From: Planctomycetaceae bacterium
Lineage (GTDB): Bacteria; Planctomycetota; Planctomycetia; Planctomycetales; Planctomycetaceae
DNA: 64,000 nt
NCBI GenBank assembly: GCA_021732785.1
Contig: JAKFUG010000002.1
Span: 1-64,000 of the forward strand
Reading direction: 5' to 3'
Part shown: positions 1 through 9,046 of the stretch, in pieces
Layout of the letters: the number at the start of each line of letters is the position of its first letter
How positions within the stretch are numbered: position 1 is the stretch's first letter
Notes under the pieces: generated by a model
The model's input: the letters and a program-made list of their open reading frames with translations, nothing else
What the model was told of the DNA's origin: nothing
The model's database searches: none
Made by a program: the position numbers and the translations under genes

Positions 1-167
1 CCCGTAACCCTCTCCCCCCAGTACAGGGGCGAGGGGACCGGAGGCGGGGTCAGAAGCAACATTTGACCTGAGTCGTAATCAACGGGGGACGTCGCATGCA
101 AACCCTCGCCATCGTGTGGTATGCTCACGACAGAGACATTCCCCCGAATTACCGCGAACTCTGAATC

Positions 168-1286
168 ATGTCACCACGCTGGATTGCCGACCGGATGCAC
201 AAGATTGATGCGTCCGGCATCCGCAAGGTCTTCGATCTTGCGGCGACGATGAAAAGCCCGATCAACCTCAGCATCGGCCAGCCCCACTTCGACACCCCCG
301 CCGTGGTGAAGAAGGCGTTGACGGACGCGGTCGAGGGCGGCAAAAACGTCTACAGTCAGACGCAGGGGATCAAGCCGTTGCTGGAGTTGGTTCAGCAATC
401 GGTCACGAAAGAATACGGCCACGCCGACCGGCAGGCGTTCATCACCAGCGGCACGTCCGGCGGGCTGATGCTCGCGCTCTCCACGCTGGTGAACCCCGGC
501 GACGAAGTGTTGTGCTTCGACCCGTGGTTCGTGATGTACAAGCATCTCACCACGATGTGCGGCGGCACAACGGTCCTCATCGACACGTATCCCGATTTCA
601 AGATTGATCTCAATAAAGTCCGCGATGCCATCACCCCGCGGACGAAAGTCCTCATCGTCAACAGTCCGTGCAATCCGTCCGGTTATGTGGCAACCGAAGA
701 GGAACTGCGTGGCCTTGCGTTGTTGTGCAAAGAGAAAGACATCGCGCTCATCAGCGATGAAATCTATCGCGTCTTCTGTTATGACCAGCCGTTCGCCAGC
801 CCGACGAAATGGAATGACCAGACGATTGTGATCGACGGTTTCAGCAAATCCCACTCGATGACCGGCCTGCGACTCGGTTGGGCACACGGACCGAAGCATG
901 TCATCGAGCAGATGATCAAACTGCAGCAGTTCACCTTTGTGTGTGCCCCACAGCCGGTGCAGTGGGCAGGGATCGCCGCGTGGAGTTGCGACATCAGCGA
1001 CCGCGTGGCGGAGTACCGCCGCAAGCGCGATCTTATTCGTAACGAACTCAAGGATCACTACGAAATCCACGGGGCGAACGGCGCTTTTTACCTCTTCGTG
1101 AAAGCCCCGTGGGGAACGGGGACGGAGTTCGTGGCGGAAGCGATCCGAAACGAATTGCTCATCATTCCCGGCGGCGTGTTCAGCCAGCGCGACACGCACT
1201 TCCGGCTATCGTTCGCCGCGGAAGATGACGTACTGTTGCGCGGGGCGGAAGTGCTACGGAAGATTGCAAGCGGTCCGAAGGTGTGA
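168..1286 (+). CDS. PLP-dependent class I/II aminotransferase
   Basis: The 372-residue product has the length and layout of fold-type I aspartate-family aminotransferases, which transfer an amino group from an amino acid to a 2-oxo acid in the cytoplasm. Visible motifs are the NSPCNPSGY segment near residue 165, the SDEIY motif near 195, and the PLP lysine K227 in FSKSHSMTGLR, followed by the phosphate-binding Arg. The ATG at 168 is used because the family's N-terminal helix (ASGIRKVFDLA) follows soon after. The exact substrate cannot be read from sequence; aspartate, aromatic or kynurenine-type substrates are all possible. The downstream gene is separated by a heptamer hairpin. Confidence 0.9.
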   Translation: MSPRWIADRMHKIDASGIRKVFDLAATMKSPINLSIGQPHFDTPAVVKKALTDAVEGGKNVYSQTQGIKPLLELVQQSVTKEYGHADRQAFITSGTSGGLMLALSTLVNPGDEVLCFDPWFVMYKHLTTMCGGTTVLIDTYPDFKIDLNKVRDAITPRTKVLIVNSPCNPSGYVATEEELRGLALLCKEKDIALISDEIYRVFCYDQPFASPTKWNDQTIVIDGFSKSHSMTGLRLGWAHGPKHVIEQMIKLQQFTFVCAPQPVQWAGIAAWSCDISDRVAEYRRKRDLIRNELKDHYEIHGANGAFYLFVKAPWGTGTEFVAEAIRNELLIIPGGVFSQRDTHFRLSFAAEDDVLLRGAEVLRKIASGPKV

Positions 1287-1296
1287 GTATTTCAAG

Positions 1297-1400
1297 GAAG
1301 TGAGAAGTGAGAAGTGAAAAATGTAAAGTGCAAAGTGAAGAGGGGTTTCATACTCTTCCCACTTTTCACTTTGCACTTTGCATTTACTACTTTGCACTGC
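1297..1400. repeat. heptamer-repeat hairpin (gaagtga type)
   Basis: The left arm begins with three tandem gaagtga heptamers followed by aaagtgc/aaagtga variants. The right arm is its near reverse complement (ttcactttgcactttgcat). About 11 nt of loop separate them. It fills the gap between the aminotransferase and the glycosyltransferase and contains no gene. It has the same design as the arms around the four-helix-bundle genes at 40-45 kb but a different heptamer. Confidence 0.8.
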
Positions 1401-1446
1401 ATTCCCAACCAACTAACCCTGCCCCGTCAGTGTGATCGATCTCTTC

Positions 1447-2649
1447 ATGCCCCCTCGTCTCCGCGTGCTCTTCGTGATCGGTTCGATGCACGCCGGCGGA
1501 GCGGAGCGGCAGGTCGTCGAGATGCTGCGGCATCTGGATCGCGAACGCTTCGAACCGTTTCTGTACCTCGCGCATCGGGATGGCGTGTTACTGGCCGATG
1601 TGCCGGGCGATGTTCCCGTTGAAGCGTTCTGGGGTGGTACGCGACCACATTCACTGGGATTGAAATTACTGACGGTCTGTCGCGGCGGTATGTTCGCGCG
1701 GATGTGGCATCTGTCGCGATTCCTGCGGCAATTGCGGCCCGATGTCGTGTATGACCGCACGTATCTGTCCACGCTCGATACCGCCGGGGCGTGCTGGTGG
1801 CGCAGTATCCCTCGTGTGTCGGCAGCGGTGGCCGATCCGCGCGTGCAGTTCGAGATGTACGCCAAACGGCTGTGCTGGTTACGCCGTCGCTATGCCCGCT
1901 GGGCGTACCACACGGCGGCCAAGGTGCTGGCGAATTCGGCCGGGCTGCGGCAGCAGATGATCGATTACTGGCAACTGTCTCCCGAGCAAGTTGTGATCCA
2001 GCCGAACGGTCTCGATTTCGACCGCCTCGAACAGCGGAAGGGAGCAGCACCCCGGCTGCTTCCGAGCAGCCGGGGTGCTGATTCGACGGTTCGCGTCCTC
2101 ACCGTCGGCCGAATTGATGAAGACAAAGGTCACATCGATTTGCTGACCGCGATGGAAGAATTAGTCCATCGCCGCGGCCATACGGAATTGCACTGGCGGA
2201 TTCTCGGTATCGGTCCCCGCACGGAAACCTTGCGGCAAGAGATCGTCACGAAGAAATTGACCGAGCATGTCGAACTAATCGGTGCGGTGAGCAATCCGTT
2301 CCCGTATTACGCCGCCGCGGATGTATTCTGTCTGCCATCGCGGTCCGAAGGATTGCCGAACGTGCTGCTGGAAGCACTGGCATGTGGGCTGCCCGTGATT
2401 TCCACCGATTGTCCCAGCGGGCCGCGCGAAATTCTGGATGACGGCCGGTATGGCAGCCTCATCCCCGTGCGGGATCCCATGGCCATCGTGGCGGCCATCG
2501 AAGATTTTTTGTCCCATCGCCAGGAATGGCAGCAAGTTGCGCAAGTGGGTCGCGAGTCCGTGCGGGAACGCTTTGATATCCGGCGAGTTGTAGAGCAGTT
2601 GGAGAGGATTCTGGAGTCTGTGGCGCGCGCCAAGTCGCTAGAGAAGTAA
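1447..2649 (+). CDS. GT4-family glycosyltransferase
   Basis: A GT-B fold retaining glycosyltransferase of about 400 residues, acting at the cytoplasmic face on lipid- or polysaccharide-linked acceptors. The glycine-rich acceptor-side motif GGAERQVVEML lies near the N terminus. The C-terminal nucleotide-sugar domain contains VGRIDEDKG and the E-x7-E motif in SRSEGLPNVLLEALACGLPV (about residues 297-316). ATG 1447 is preferred over an in-frame GTG at 1432; no strong ribosome site separates them. Odd feature: a perfect 16-bp-arm palindrome (2045-2080) lies in frame between the two Rossmann domains and encodes AAPRLLPSSRGA. The donor sugar is unknown. Confidence 0.88.
   Translation: MPPRLRVLFVIGSMHAGGAERQVVEMLRHLDRERFEPFLYLAHRDGVLLADVPGDVPVEAFWGGTRPHSLGLKLLTVCRGGMFARMWHLSRFLRQLRPDVVYDRTYLSTLDTAGACWWRSIPRVSAAVADPRVQFEMYAKRLCWLRRRYARWAYHTAAKVLANSAGLRQQMIDYWQLSPEQVVIQPNGLDFDRLEQRKGAAPRLLPSSRGADSTVRVLTVGRIDEDKGHIDLLTAMEELVHRRGHTELHWRILGIGPRTETLRQEIVTKKLTEHVELIGAVSNPFPYYAAADVFCLPSRSEGLPNVLLEALACGLPVISTDCPSGPREILDDGRYGSLIPVRDPMAIVAAIEDFLSHRQEWQQVAQVGRESVRERFDIRRVVEQLERILESVARAKSLEK
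2045..2080. repeat. palindromic repeat inside the glycosyltransferase gene
   Basis: The arms cagcaccccggctgct and agcagccggggtgctg are perfect reverse complements around a 4-nt loop (tccg). The 36 bp equal exactly 12 codons and lie in frame in the interdomain linker. The core ccggctgctt...agcagccgg recurs at 4420, 4516, 26927 and 49764. Confidence 0.9.
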
Positions 2650-2721
2650 AAGAACGCGAGTCTTGTGCTCGGCAAAGCGCAAGCGGTGGTGGTGACTGTG
2701 TGCATCGATTAGAATGGAAAA

Positions 2722-3855
2722 ATGCCAGGAAATTCATTCGGACAAGCGTTTCGGATTACCACCGCCGGGGAGAGCCACGGGCCGGGGAATGTCGTCATTA
2801 TTGATGGCGTCCCGCCGGGATTGTCCCTCACCGTCGATGATTTATTAGTCGATCTCAATCGGCGGCGACCGGGGCAAAGCCACATCGTTACCCAGCGCGA
2901 TGAAGCCGATCTGCCGGAGATTCTGTCCGGCGTCTTCGAGGGGCGCACCACCGGAACCAGTCTCGCAATTCTGATTCGCAACACCGATCAGCGCAGCAAG
3001 GATTACAGCGACATCGCGAACCTGTATCGCCCCGGTCATGCGGACTACAGCTTCGATGCGAAGTACGGCTTCCGCGATTACCGCGGCGGCGGTCGGAGCA
3101 GTGCGCGTGAAACGACCGCGCGCGTTGCGGCCGGTGTCGTCGCGAAGAAGATTATTGCGGAAGCGTTCGGCGGGCAGGTGCTGGGTTATGTCGTGCAGGT
3201 GGGTGATATCCGTGCGACCATCGCCGATCCTGCATCAGTGACGATGGATCAGATCGAAAAACTGCCGGACGGTTCACCAAACATTGTCCGTTGCCCTGAC
3301 CCTACCACAGCCGCGGCAATGGTCACGTTGATCGAGAATATCCGCAAAGAGGGCGATTCCATCGGCGGCGCGGCGGAGATCGTCGCGACCAACATCCCCG
3401 CGGGATTGGGTGAACCGGTCTTTGACAAGATCAAAGCCGACCTCGCCAAAGCACTCTTCAGTCTGCCCGCGGTCCTCGGCGTCGAATACGGCATCGGCTT
3501 TGGCTGTGTCACGATGCGCGGCAGCGAACACAACGATCGTTTCATTCCTGACCCCGCCCATCCGCAGGACGGTCACCCCGGCATCACCACCGCGACCAAC
3601 CGTCACGGTGGCATGCTCGGCGGCATCACCACCGGCTTGCCGATTATCCTGCGGGCCGCCGTCAAACCGACAAGCAGTTTGCCCATCGAACAGCAAACCG
3701 TCACGCAAACCGGCGAATCTGCCACGATCCGCACCAAAGGCCGCCACGACCCGTGCCTGCTCCCGCGCTTCATTCCGATGGCTGAAGCAATGGTCGCGAT
3801 TGTGATCGCGGATCATTGGCTGCGGGGGAGTGGAGGGCTGAGGGCTGAGGGCTGA
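2722..3855 (+). CDS. aroC: chorismate synthase
   Basis: Catalyses the last shikimate-pathway step, 5-enolpyruvylshikimate-3-phosphate to chorismate, using reduced FMN. The 377 residues match the family length. The signature ITTAGESHGPG is at residues 11-21, followed by the RRPGQS/TQRDEAD region, and the basic RGGGRSSARET segment and the C-terminal TKGRHDPCLLPR motif are intact. The last residues (GGLRAEG) are encoded by tandem gggctga heptamers that overlap the stop codon, so the natural C terminus may have been replaced by repeat-derived codons. No other aromatic-pathway genes flank it. Confidence 0.97.
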   Translation: MPGNSFGQAFRITTAGESHGPGNVVIIDGVPPGLSLTVDDLLVDLNRRRPGQSHIVTQRDEADLPEILSGVFEGRTTGTSLAILIRNTDQRSKDYSDIANLYRPGHADYSFDAKYGFRDYRGGGRSSARETTARVAAGVVAKKIIAEAFGGQVLGYVVQVGDIRATIADPASVTMDQIEKLPDGSPNIVRCPDPTTAAAMVTLIENIRKEGDSIGGAAEIVATNIPAGLGEPVFDKIKADLAKALFSLPAVLGVEYGIGFGCVTMRGSEHNDRFIPDPAHPQDGHPGITTATNRHGGMLGGITTGLPIILRAAVKPTSSLPIEQQTVTQTGESATIRTKGRHDPCLLPRFIPMAEAMVAIVIADHWLRGSGGLRAEG

Positions 3856-3874
3856 GGGCTGAGAGTTTAGGGAC
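3835..3874. repeat. tandem gggctga heptamers overlapping the aroC stop
   Basis: Four exact copies of gggctga run from 3835 to 3862, followed by degenerate copies (gagttta, gggacgg). The aroC stop TGA lies within the array. No complementary arm was found nearby. Confidence 0.85.
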
Positions 3875-3943
3875 GGAGAATGCAGCGGATCCCGACCCGT
3901 ACTACATATAATTTCGGCTCGCGACCGCTGGTTTTATCCGGCA

Positions 3944-3974
3944 CTTGACACTTGACCCTCTGCACTTGGCACTC
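3944..3974. repeat. tandem cacttga-type heptamers upstream of the YjbQ gene
   Basis: The run cacttga, cacttga, ccctctg, cacttgg, cactccc ends at the ATG of the next gene. The unit length is 7 nt as in the other arrays, but the sequence differs. Confidence 0.7.
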
Positions 3975-3976
3975 CC

Positions 3977-4399
3977 ATGTGGTTCCGCCATCATCTCACG
4001 CTGCCCGCTTTTCGCCGCGGATTTCATATCATCACGCGGCAGGTGGTTGCGGCGGTGCCGGAGTTGTCGCAGGTGAAAATTGGCTGGCTGCACGTCTTCA
4101 TCCAGCACACGTCGGCGTCGTTGTCCATCAACGAGAACGCTGATCCGGATGTGCCGCGCGACTTAGAATCGTCGTTCAATGCGATCGCACCGGAAGATTT
4201 TCCGTATGTCCACACCTGCGAAGGTCCGGACGACATGCCCGCGCATGTGAAGTCGTCGCTGTTGGGAAGTTCCTTGCTCATCCCCGTGGAAAACGGCCGC
4301 TTGCTGCTCGGTACCTGGCAGGGCATCTACCTCTGCGAACACCGCAATCACGGCGGACAACGGAAGCTGGTTTTGACATTGCAAGGCGAGGTCGAGTAA
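3977..4399 (+). CDS. YjbQ / UPF0047 family protein
   Basis: At 140 residues this is a full-length YjbQ-family beta-sandwich protein. The family marks are the HVFIQHTSASLSINENAD segment (about residues 37-54), the central CEGPDDMPAHVKSSLLG motif, and the C-terminal GTWQGIYLCEHRNHGGQRKL segment. Its His/Glu residues are the proposed metal or phosphate site. Some YjbQ members have been reported to have weak thiamine-phosphate synthase activity, so some pipelines use that name; the physiological role is unsettled. It stands alone between repeat-rich spacers, so context does not help. Confidence 0.92.
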   Translation: MWFRHHLTLPAFRRGFHIITRQVVAAVPELSQVKIGWLHVFIQHTSASLSINENADPDVPRDLESSFNAIAPEDFPYVHTCEGPDDMPAHVKSSLLGSSLLIPVENGRLLLGTWQGIYLCEHRNHGGQRKLVLTLQGEVE

Positions 4400-4419
4400 T
4401 CCCGATCCAGCGGACAGCC

Positions 4420-4451
4420 GCATCCCGGCTGCTTCCGGGAAGCCGGGATGC
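4420..4451. repeat. palindromic repeat (cccggctgctt family)
   Basis: The 11-bp arms gcatcccggct/agccgggatgc surround a 10-nt loop. It lies 20 bp after the YjbQ stop, so it may also act as a transcription terminator. Confidence 0.8.
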
Positions 4452-4515
4452 TCCGAACGCTTCAAAGCGTCTCCGAGTTACCTTGTGATGACAACATCGC
4501 GTGCTACCCCCTCAA

Positions 4516-4547
4516 GCATCCCGGCTGCGAAGAAGCAGCCGGGATGC
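4516..4547. repeat. palindromic repeat (cccggctgctt family)
   Basis: The arms gcatcccggctgc/gcagccgggatgc are perfect over 13 bp around a 6-nt loop. This is the second copy of the family in the YjbQ-pepF spacer. Confidence 0.85.
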
Positions 4548-4626
4548 GACTTTTCCGGCGACACTCTGCGTTGCGTCACAGTTCGGTTACCATGACGAAG
4601 ACGACGCGGAGCGTCGCGGCCCGGCA

Positions 4627-4647
4627 TTCCCACGCGGAGCGTGGGAA
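4627..4647. repeat. short palindrome ttcccacgc-gga-gcgtgggaa
   Basis: Perfect 9-bp arms around 3 nt, 25 bp upstream of the peptidase start. It is a small dispersed-type palindrome distinct from the cccggctgctt family. Confidence 0.7.
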
Positions 4648-4672
4648 CGAGTAACATTCAACAGGACAGACC

Positions 4673-6505
4673 ATGATCGCAGGACGTTTCCCGCTCACCT
4701 GGGATCTCGAATCACTCTTCCCCGCCCCGACGACGTCCGCGTTTCGCACGGCGCTCAATGCCTTCACAGCGAAGCTGAAAGCCTTGGCCGAGAACGCCGA
4801 AAAAATGCCGGCGTTTCAGTTAGCGAACATTGCAGCATGGGAAGCGTTCCTAAAGCAGTACGAAACGCTGGATGCCCAGTACACCGACTTCTCGGCATTC
4901 ATGGGTTGTCAGTCCGCGGGGGACGCCGAGAACAAACTCTATCAACAGTTGGAAGCGGAACTGTCGGCGCTCAATCCCGATCGCGAACGGTTGGCGACAA
5001 CCGTGGAGTTCGCGCTGAAGGATTTGTCGGATGCCGATTTCCAGCAGACGGTGAAAGCCTCGCCGTATTTCACGAAGATCGAATACTTTCTGCGATTGAA
5101 GCGGCGGCAGGCCAAGTTCCGGTTGCCGCGCGACCAGGAACTTTTGGCGGCGGATTTGGCTGTGGACGGACTCCATGCGTGGGGCCGCATGTACGATCGG
5201 TTGTGCGGGGCGCTGCGGGTCACCATCGTCGAAAAAGGCAAGCCGGTCCAGAAATCGCCGGGGCAGGTGTTGTTCGATTCGCCGCAACGGACGATCCGCG
5301 AGAACAACTTCTTTGCCGTGGATGCCGCCTGGGCAACGATGGAAGATTCGTGTGCTGATGCAATCAACCACATCGCCGGGACGCGGCTCACCAATTACCG
5401 CCGGTTGGGTTTGAAGGATCATCTCGAAGCGCCGCTGATGTACAACCGCATGAGCCGCGCGACGCTCGATTCGATGTGGAACACGATCACCGCCTTCAAG
5501 CCCGTGCTGAAAGAGTACCTCGACTGCAAGGCCCGCTGGTTGGGTCTTGAGAAGCTCAACTGGTACGACCTCGCCGCGCCGTTACCAGCGATTCCCGGCA
5601 CCGTGGTCGATGACGATATTTCCTACGACCAGGCGTGCGACTGGATCGTCGAAGCGTTCCAGCAGTTCAGCCCCGAACTCGGCGGATTCGCCAAGCAGGC
5701 GCTGACCGAAAAATGGGTGGAAGCGGAGAACCGCAGCGGCAAACGGCAGGGCGGTTTTTGCACCAGCCTGCCGACGCCGAAGGTTTCCCGCATCTTCATG
5801 ACCTACACGAATTCCGCGGACAGCATGTCGACGCTGGCCCACGAACTCGGTCATGCGTATCACTCGTGGGTGCTGCGTGACGAGCCGGTGTTCCTCGCCG
5901 ATTATCCGATGAACCTCGCGGAAACGGCGTCGACCTTTGCCGAAGCCGTCCTCAATGAACAACGCTTGCAGCGCGCGAAGACCGACTATGAAAAGCTATC
6001 GTTACTGGAAGGCCTGCTCGGCGACGCGGTGGCGTTCCTGATGAACATCCACGCTCGGTTCATCTTTGAAAACGCGTTCCATGTCGAACGGGCGAAAGAA
6101 GAACTCACTGCGAAACGACTCAGCGAACTGATGGAAGCGGCGCAGAAGGAAGCGTATGTCGGTGCGCTCGCCGATGGGGGTTACAACCCGCGGTTCTGGG
6201 CCTCGAAGCTGCACTTCTACATCACGGGACTGCCGTTCTATAACTTCCCGTATACCTTCGGCTATCTGCTGTCGCTCGGTGTGTATGCGGTGGGACGCGA
6301 GACCGGCCCGTCGTTCCCGGAACAATACCGCAAGCTGCTGATGGCAACCGGTTGCCAGGACGCCGAAGACGCCGTGCAATCGACGCTCGGCTTCGATCTC
6401 CGCGGCCCGGAATTCTGGACGAAAAGTTTGGGCATCATCGCCGATCGCGTGCAACAGTTCCGCACGCTAACGGATAATGTGCTCGGTAAAACGCGGACGT
6501 TGTGA
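4673..6505 (+). CDS. M3-family oligoendopeptidase F-like metallopeptidase
   Basis: A 610-residue cytoplasmic zinc peptidase that cleaves short peptides. The thermolysin-type zinc site is seen as H390-E-L-G-H394 inside STLAHELGHAYHS, with the downstream NLAETASTFAE stretch supplying the third ligand. The C-terminal region with FYNFPYTFGYLLSLGVY is characteristic of PepF-type members. Length fits the family (about 600). The start at ATG 4673 follows a purine-rich aacaggacag stretch. The gene is monocistronic between repeat-rich spacers. Confidence 0.95.
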   Translation: MIAGRFPLTWDLESLFPAPTTSAFRTALNAFTAKLKALAENAEKMPAFQLANIAAWEAFLKQYETLDAQYTDFSAFMGCQSAGDAENKLYQQLEAELSALNPDRERLATTVEFALKDLSDADFQQTVKASPYFTKIEYFLRLKRRQAKFRLPRDQELLAADLAVDGLHAWGRMYDRLCGALRVTIVEKGKPVQKSPGQVLFDSPQRTIRENNFFAVDAAWATMEDSCADAINHIAGTRLTNYRRLGLKDHLEAPLMYNRMSRATLDSMWNTITAFKPVLKEYLDCKARWLGLEKLNWYDLAAPLPAIPGTVVDDDISYDQACDWIVEAFQQFSPELGGFAKQALTEKWVEAENRSGKRQGGFCTSLPTPKVSRIFMTYTNSADSMSTLAHELGHAYHSWVLRDEPVFLADYPMNLAETASTFAEAVLNEQRLQRAKTDYEKLSLLEGLLGDAVAFLMNIHARFIFENAFHVERAKEELTAKRLSELMEAAQKEAYVGALADGGYNPRFWASKLHFYITGLPFYNFPYTFGYLLSLGVYAVGRETGPSFPEQYRKLLMATGCQDAEDAVQSTLGFDLRGPEFWTKSLGIIADRVQQFRTLTDNVLGKTRTL

Positions 6506-6672
6506 GCATTCCTGTCCGATGCCGACCATGAAGACCTGGGGCCGATGAATCACGGGCTTCCGGAACGGATATCACTCGCCATAGTAGAGGATTGATATTG
6601 ATTGATTTTTGTATATCGGCATAATCCGCCGGAATAAGGTTGATCGAGCGTTCCGTCAGAAGGGAATCTGAG

Positions 6673-7683
6673 ATGCGCGTCGCGGTGATTTCGCCACTCT
6701 TCCTGTTTGCCGTGCTGAGTGCGTCCGTGGGATTTGGACAGTCCGGATCGGTGACGGTTTTTGCTCCAGAACCTTCGCCGGTTGTCGTTACTATCCCCTC
6801 ACCACCGGCCATACCTGCTCCGCCGGAGGTGGTTGGTGTTGCGCCGGTGGTGGAGCCACCGCGAGTTTTGACCGCCGACTCCGTCCCGCTGGCCCCGCTC
6901 CCCATGCCACCCTCATCGTATCTGCGAATTTTCCCGCAGTGGGACAAGCCGATTACCGCCGAGATGAAAGCGAAGGCCGTCGAGCTCGAGGTTCGCTTTT
7001 TTGAATGGCATCGCCCGGCCAACCAGCCGGTTCCCGTCGATGAAAGCAAGATTCTTCCGGCCGGCTATGTCAGCCCAGATTATGATAGTGGCCTCAGTCA
7101 ATTCGACGACAAATGCATACTTTCGACAACGGAACAGACGGTACTGCTCGAGCGTCTTCAACGCGATCTCCGCTCCGAATTCCTCGCCTCAACTCGAATG
7201 AAATTCATCGCGGGCCGGCCTGGACAAGTGCGGCGTGGAATTGAGAAATCCACATCCCAGCCGATGGGGACGGCTTGGACATCTTCGATCCCGATGGAAT
7301 TGATACCGCACGAAGCGGGGAAGTCGTACACCCATTTCCTGGGGACGGCTTTGGAGTTAACGGTCATCGACGGGAAGCCGGGAACTGTCTCGATGCAAAT
7401 TAATTTGTCGCGGACACGAATGGTGTCTGGTGCCAACGGAGTGGGGCTTTTGTCGGGCGGCGATCAAATGAAAGTCGCATTGCGTTCCGATGAATCGTTT
7501 TTCTATCGCGGATTTCGAGAAGCACGCACGGTCACCAAGAGCCAGGAACAGCAGAATTACTCCGTCTCGATTCCCGGACTGGGGACGTTGCCGCCGGTGG
7601 AAGTGGCTTCCACCCGGCGGTCGCAGGAAATTGTGGAATTTGTGCTGTTGATCACACCACTCGGCGTCAGTCGCGCGAAGTAG
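6673..7683 (+). CDS. exported protein with secretin-like C-terminal tail (paralogue 1)
   Basis: About 336 residues. It has an N-terminal signal peptide (MRVAVISPLFLFAVLSASVG..., cleavage near GFGQ), then a Pro/Val-rich stretch, then a domain containing LASTRMKFIAGRPGQVRRG. It ends in EIVEFVLLITP, which resembles the closing strand motif of type II/III secretion secretins. The in-frame TTG at 6640 is rejected because ATG 6673 has agaaggga upstream and a clean signal peptide. The next gene is a clear paralogue. Function is unknown; an outer-membrane or envelope role is an inference. Confidence 0.7.
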   Translation: MRVAVISPLFLFAVLSASVGFGQSGSVTVFAPEPSPVVVTIPSPPAIPAPPEVVGVAPVVEPPRVLTADSVPLAPLPMPPSSYLRIFPQWDKPITAEMKAKAVELEVRFFEWHRPANQPVPVDESKILPAGYVSPDYDSGLSQFDDKCILSTTEQTVLLERLQRDLRSEFLASTRMKFIAGRPGQVRRGIEKSTSQPMGTAWTSSIPMELIPHEAGKSYTHFLGTALELTVIDGKPGTVSMQINLSRTRMVSGANGVGLLSGGDQMKVALRSDESFFYRGFREARTVTKSQEQQNYSVSIPGLGTLPPVEVASTRRSQEIVEFVLLITPLGVSRAK

Positions 7684-7827
7684 GACTCGGATGCGTCCTC
7701 CACCGACAACAACAGTCACCGTTCTCGTCAGCCGCAACGACGTCATGCTATCCCAGTGGTGATTCAAACGGTCTTCGCGGGTCACTCGCCCTTCTCCAGT
7801 GGAAGCCCTCTCTCCAAGGAAATTATC

Positions 7828-8820
7828 ATGTCCAGGATGATCTTCCCGTTCCTTGCTCTCGCGGGATTCCTGACGGCCTCCGTTGCGCAGGCACAAACGG
7901 CTGAGGAAAAGACTTCGCCAGGAATTCCTGCCGCAGAAATCTTGCCCGCTCCATTACCCCTGGACGAGATGACCTCCGGTTATTTTGTGGGTGGATTGGC
8001 ACCCCTTCCCATGCCGCTGGTTTCCTATCGGGAAGCAAAACCGCAGCCGAGCCCGTGGAACCAACCGGTCACTCCCGCGCAGATGGCTACCGCTGTCGAA
8101 CTCGATATCCGGATGTACGAACGCCATCGGCCTGCGGAAAATGCCGTGCCGGCGTCATCGACCGACGTTCTTCTCGTCGGGTTCACGCCCCCCTCGTCAA
8201 CGGCTCCGGTGACGGCCACGGGTGAGATGTCCGTGGTCTCGCAACGGGAGTGCGGGAATTTGTTGCGGCGTTTCCATCACGATGCGAGTTACGATCTGCT
8301 GGCGTCGAGTCGGTTGAAATTCCTTCGGGGACGGCCGGGGCAGGTGTGGCGTGGATGGCAATGTATGGAACCGGCCGAAAACCCCGAACTCGTGCAGGCG
8401 GGCCAGTTTGCCGTTGAATCGAACGGCAAACGCGTCTTGTACGAAGCCAAAACACAATCGCGACTCATCGGCACCGCATTGCAGGTCACAGTGCAGGAAG
8501 AGTCCGACAGCGGACTGAAGTTGGCGATCGGTCTCGACAACACGCGCAAAAGTTTCAGCAAGGATCCACTCCAGGCGGCGCGGATTTATCATGCGGCGGT
8601 CGCCACCCATGCCGTGCTGCAACCCGGTGACGCGTGGGTCTTTCAGGGATTTCCTGAAGAGCGAACCGTCGTGAAAGAACAGGCCAAAGAGACATACACG
8701 GTTTCCCTTCCCGGCTTCGGCAAACTTCCGCCGGTGAACGTGGCCACGACGCGGCGCGAACAGGAAATGGTGGAACTCGTCGTGTTGATCACGCCGGTCA
8801 CTGTCGCCGCTGAAAAGTAG
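7828..8820 (+). CDS. exported protein with secretin-like C-terminal tail (paralogue 2)
   Basis: About 330 residues, a diverged tandem duplicate of the gene before it. Both have a signal peptide, the PLPMP(L/P).SY motif, a WNQPVTP/WDKPITA segment, RLKFLRGRPGQVWRG, VSLPGFGKLPPVNVATTRR and the terminal EMVELVVLITP. ATG 7828 follows aaggaa at good spacing, so the upstream 24 codons are not used. Only the last part resembles secretins; no N-domain or periplasmic ring domain is visible. Function is unknown. Confidence 0.7.
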   Translation: MSRMIFPFLALAGFLTASVAQAQTAEEKTSPGIPAAEILPAPLPLDEMTSGYFVGGLAPLPMPLVSYREAKPQPSPWNQPVTPAQMATAVELDIRMYERHRPAENAVPASSTDVLLVGFTPPSSTAPVTATGEMSVVSQRECGNLLRRFHHDASYDLLASSRLKFLRGRPGQVWRGWQCMEPAENPELVQAGQFAVESNGKRVLYEAKTQSRLIGTALQVTVQEESDSGLKLAIGLDNTRKSFSKDPLQAARIYHAAVATHAVLQPGDAWVFQGFPEERTVVKEQAKETYTVSLPGFGKLPPVNVATTRREQEMVELVVLITPVTVAAEK

Positions 8821-8846
8821 GCCATCTCAATTCGTTGAAGCCAGCA

Positions 8847-8877
8847 GAAGCCCGGCGTTGGGTAAACGCCGGGCTTC
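8847..8877 (+). terminator. palindromic terminator gaagcccggcgt...acgccgggcttc
   Basis: A perfect 12-bp stem with a 7-nt loop, 26 bp after the stop of the secretin-tail paralogue. Related gaagcccgg hairpins occur at 31288, 34338 and 34405, so this is a terminator-like dispersed repeat. Confidence 0.7.
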
Positions 8878-9046
8878 GTCGTTTCCGTCTCACCGGCAGG
8901 GTTTGCCGATTTGGGCTTGAGTGGAAATCGGTTTCCCGCTACATCACGCGGCTCAACCCATTTCAATTCGATGCCCATCGGCGAAACCTGCCACGGAATT
9001 TGTCTTCCGCGGTCACGGTTCGGTTTTAGTGACGGAGGCCGATTTT

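Noticed and set aside
4501-5358. 285-residue plus-strand frame overlapping the oligopeptidase start
   Set aside because: It overlaps the peptidase gene in another frame and is built partly from palindromic repeats.
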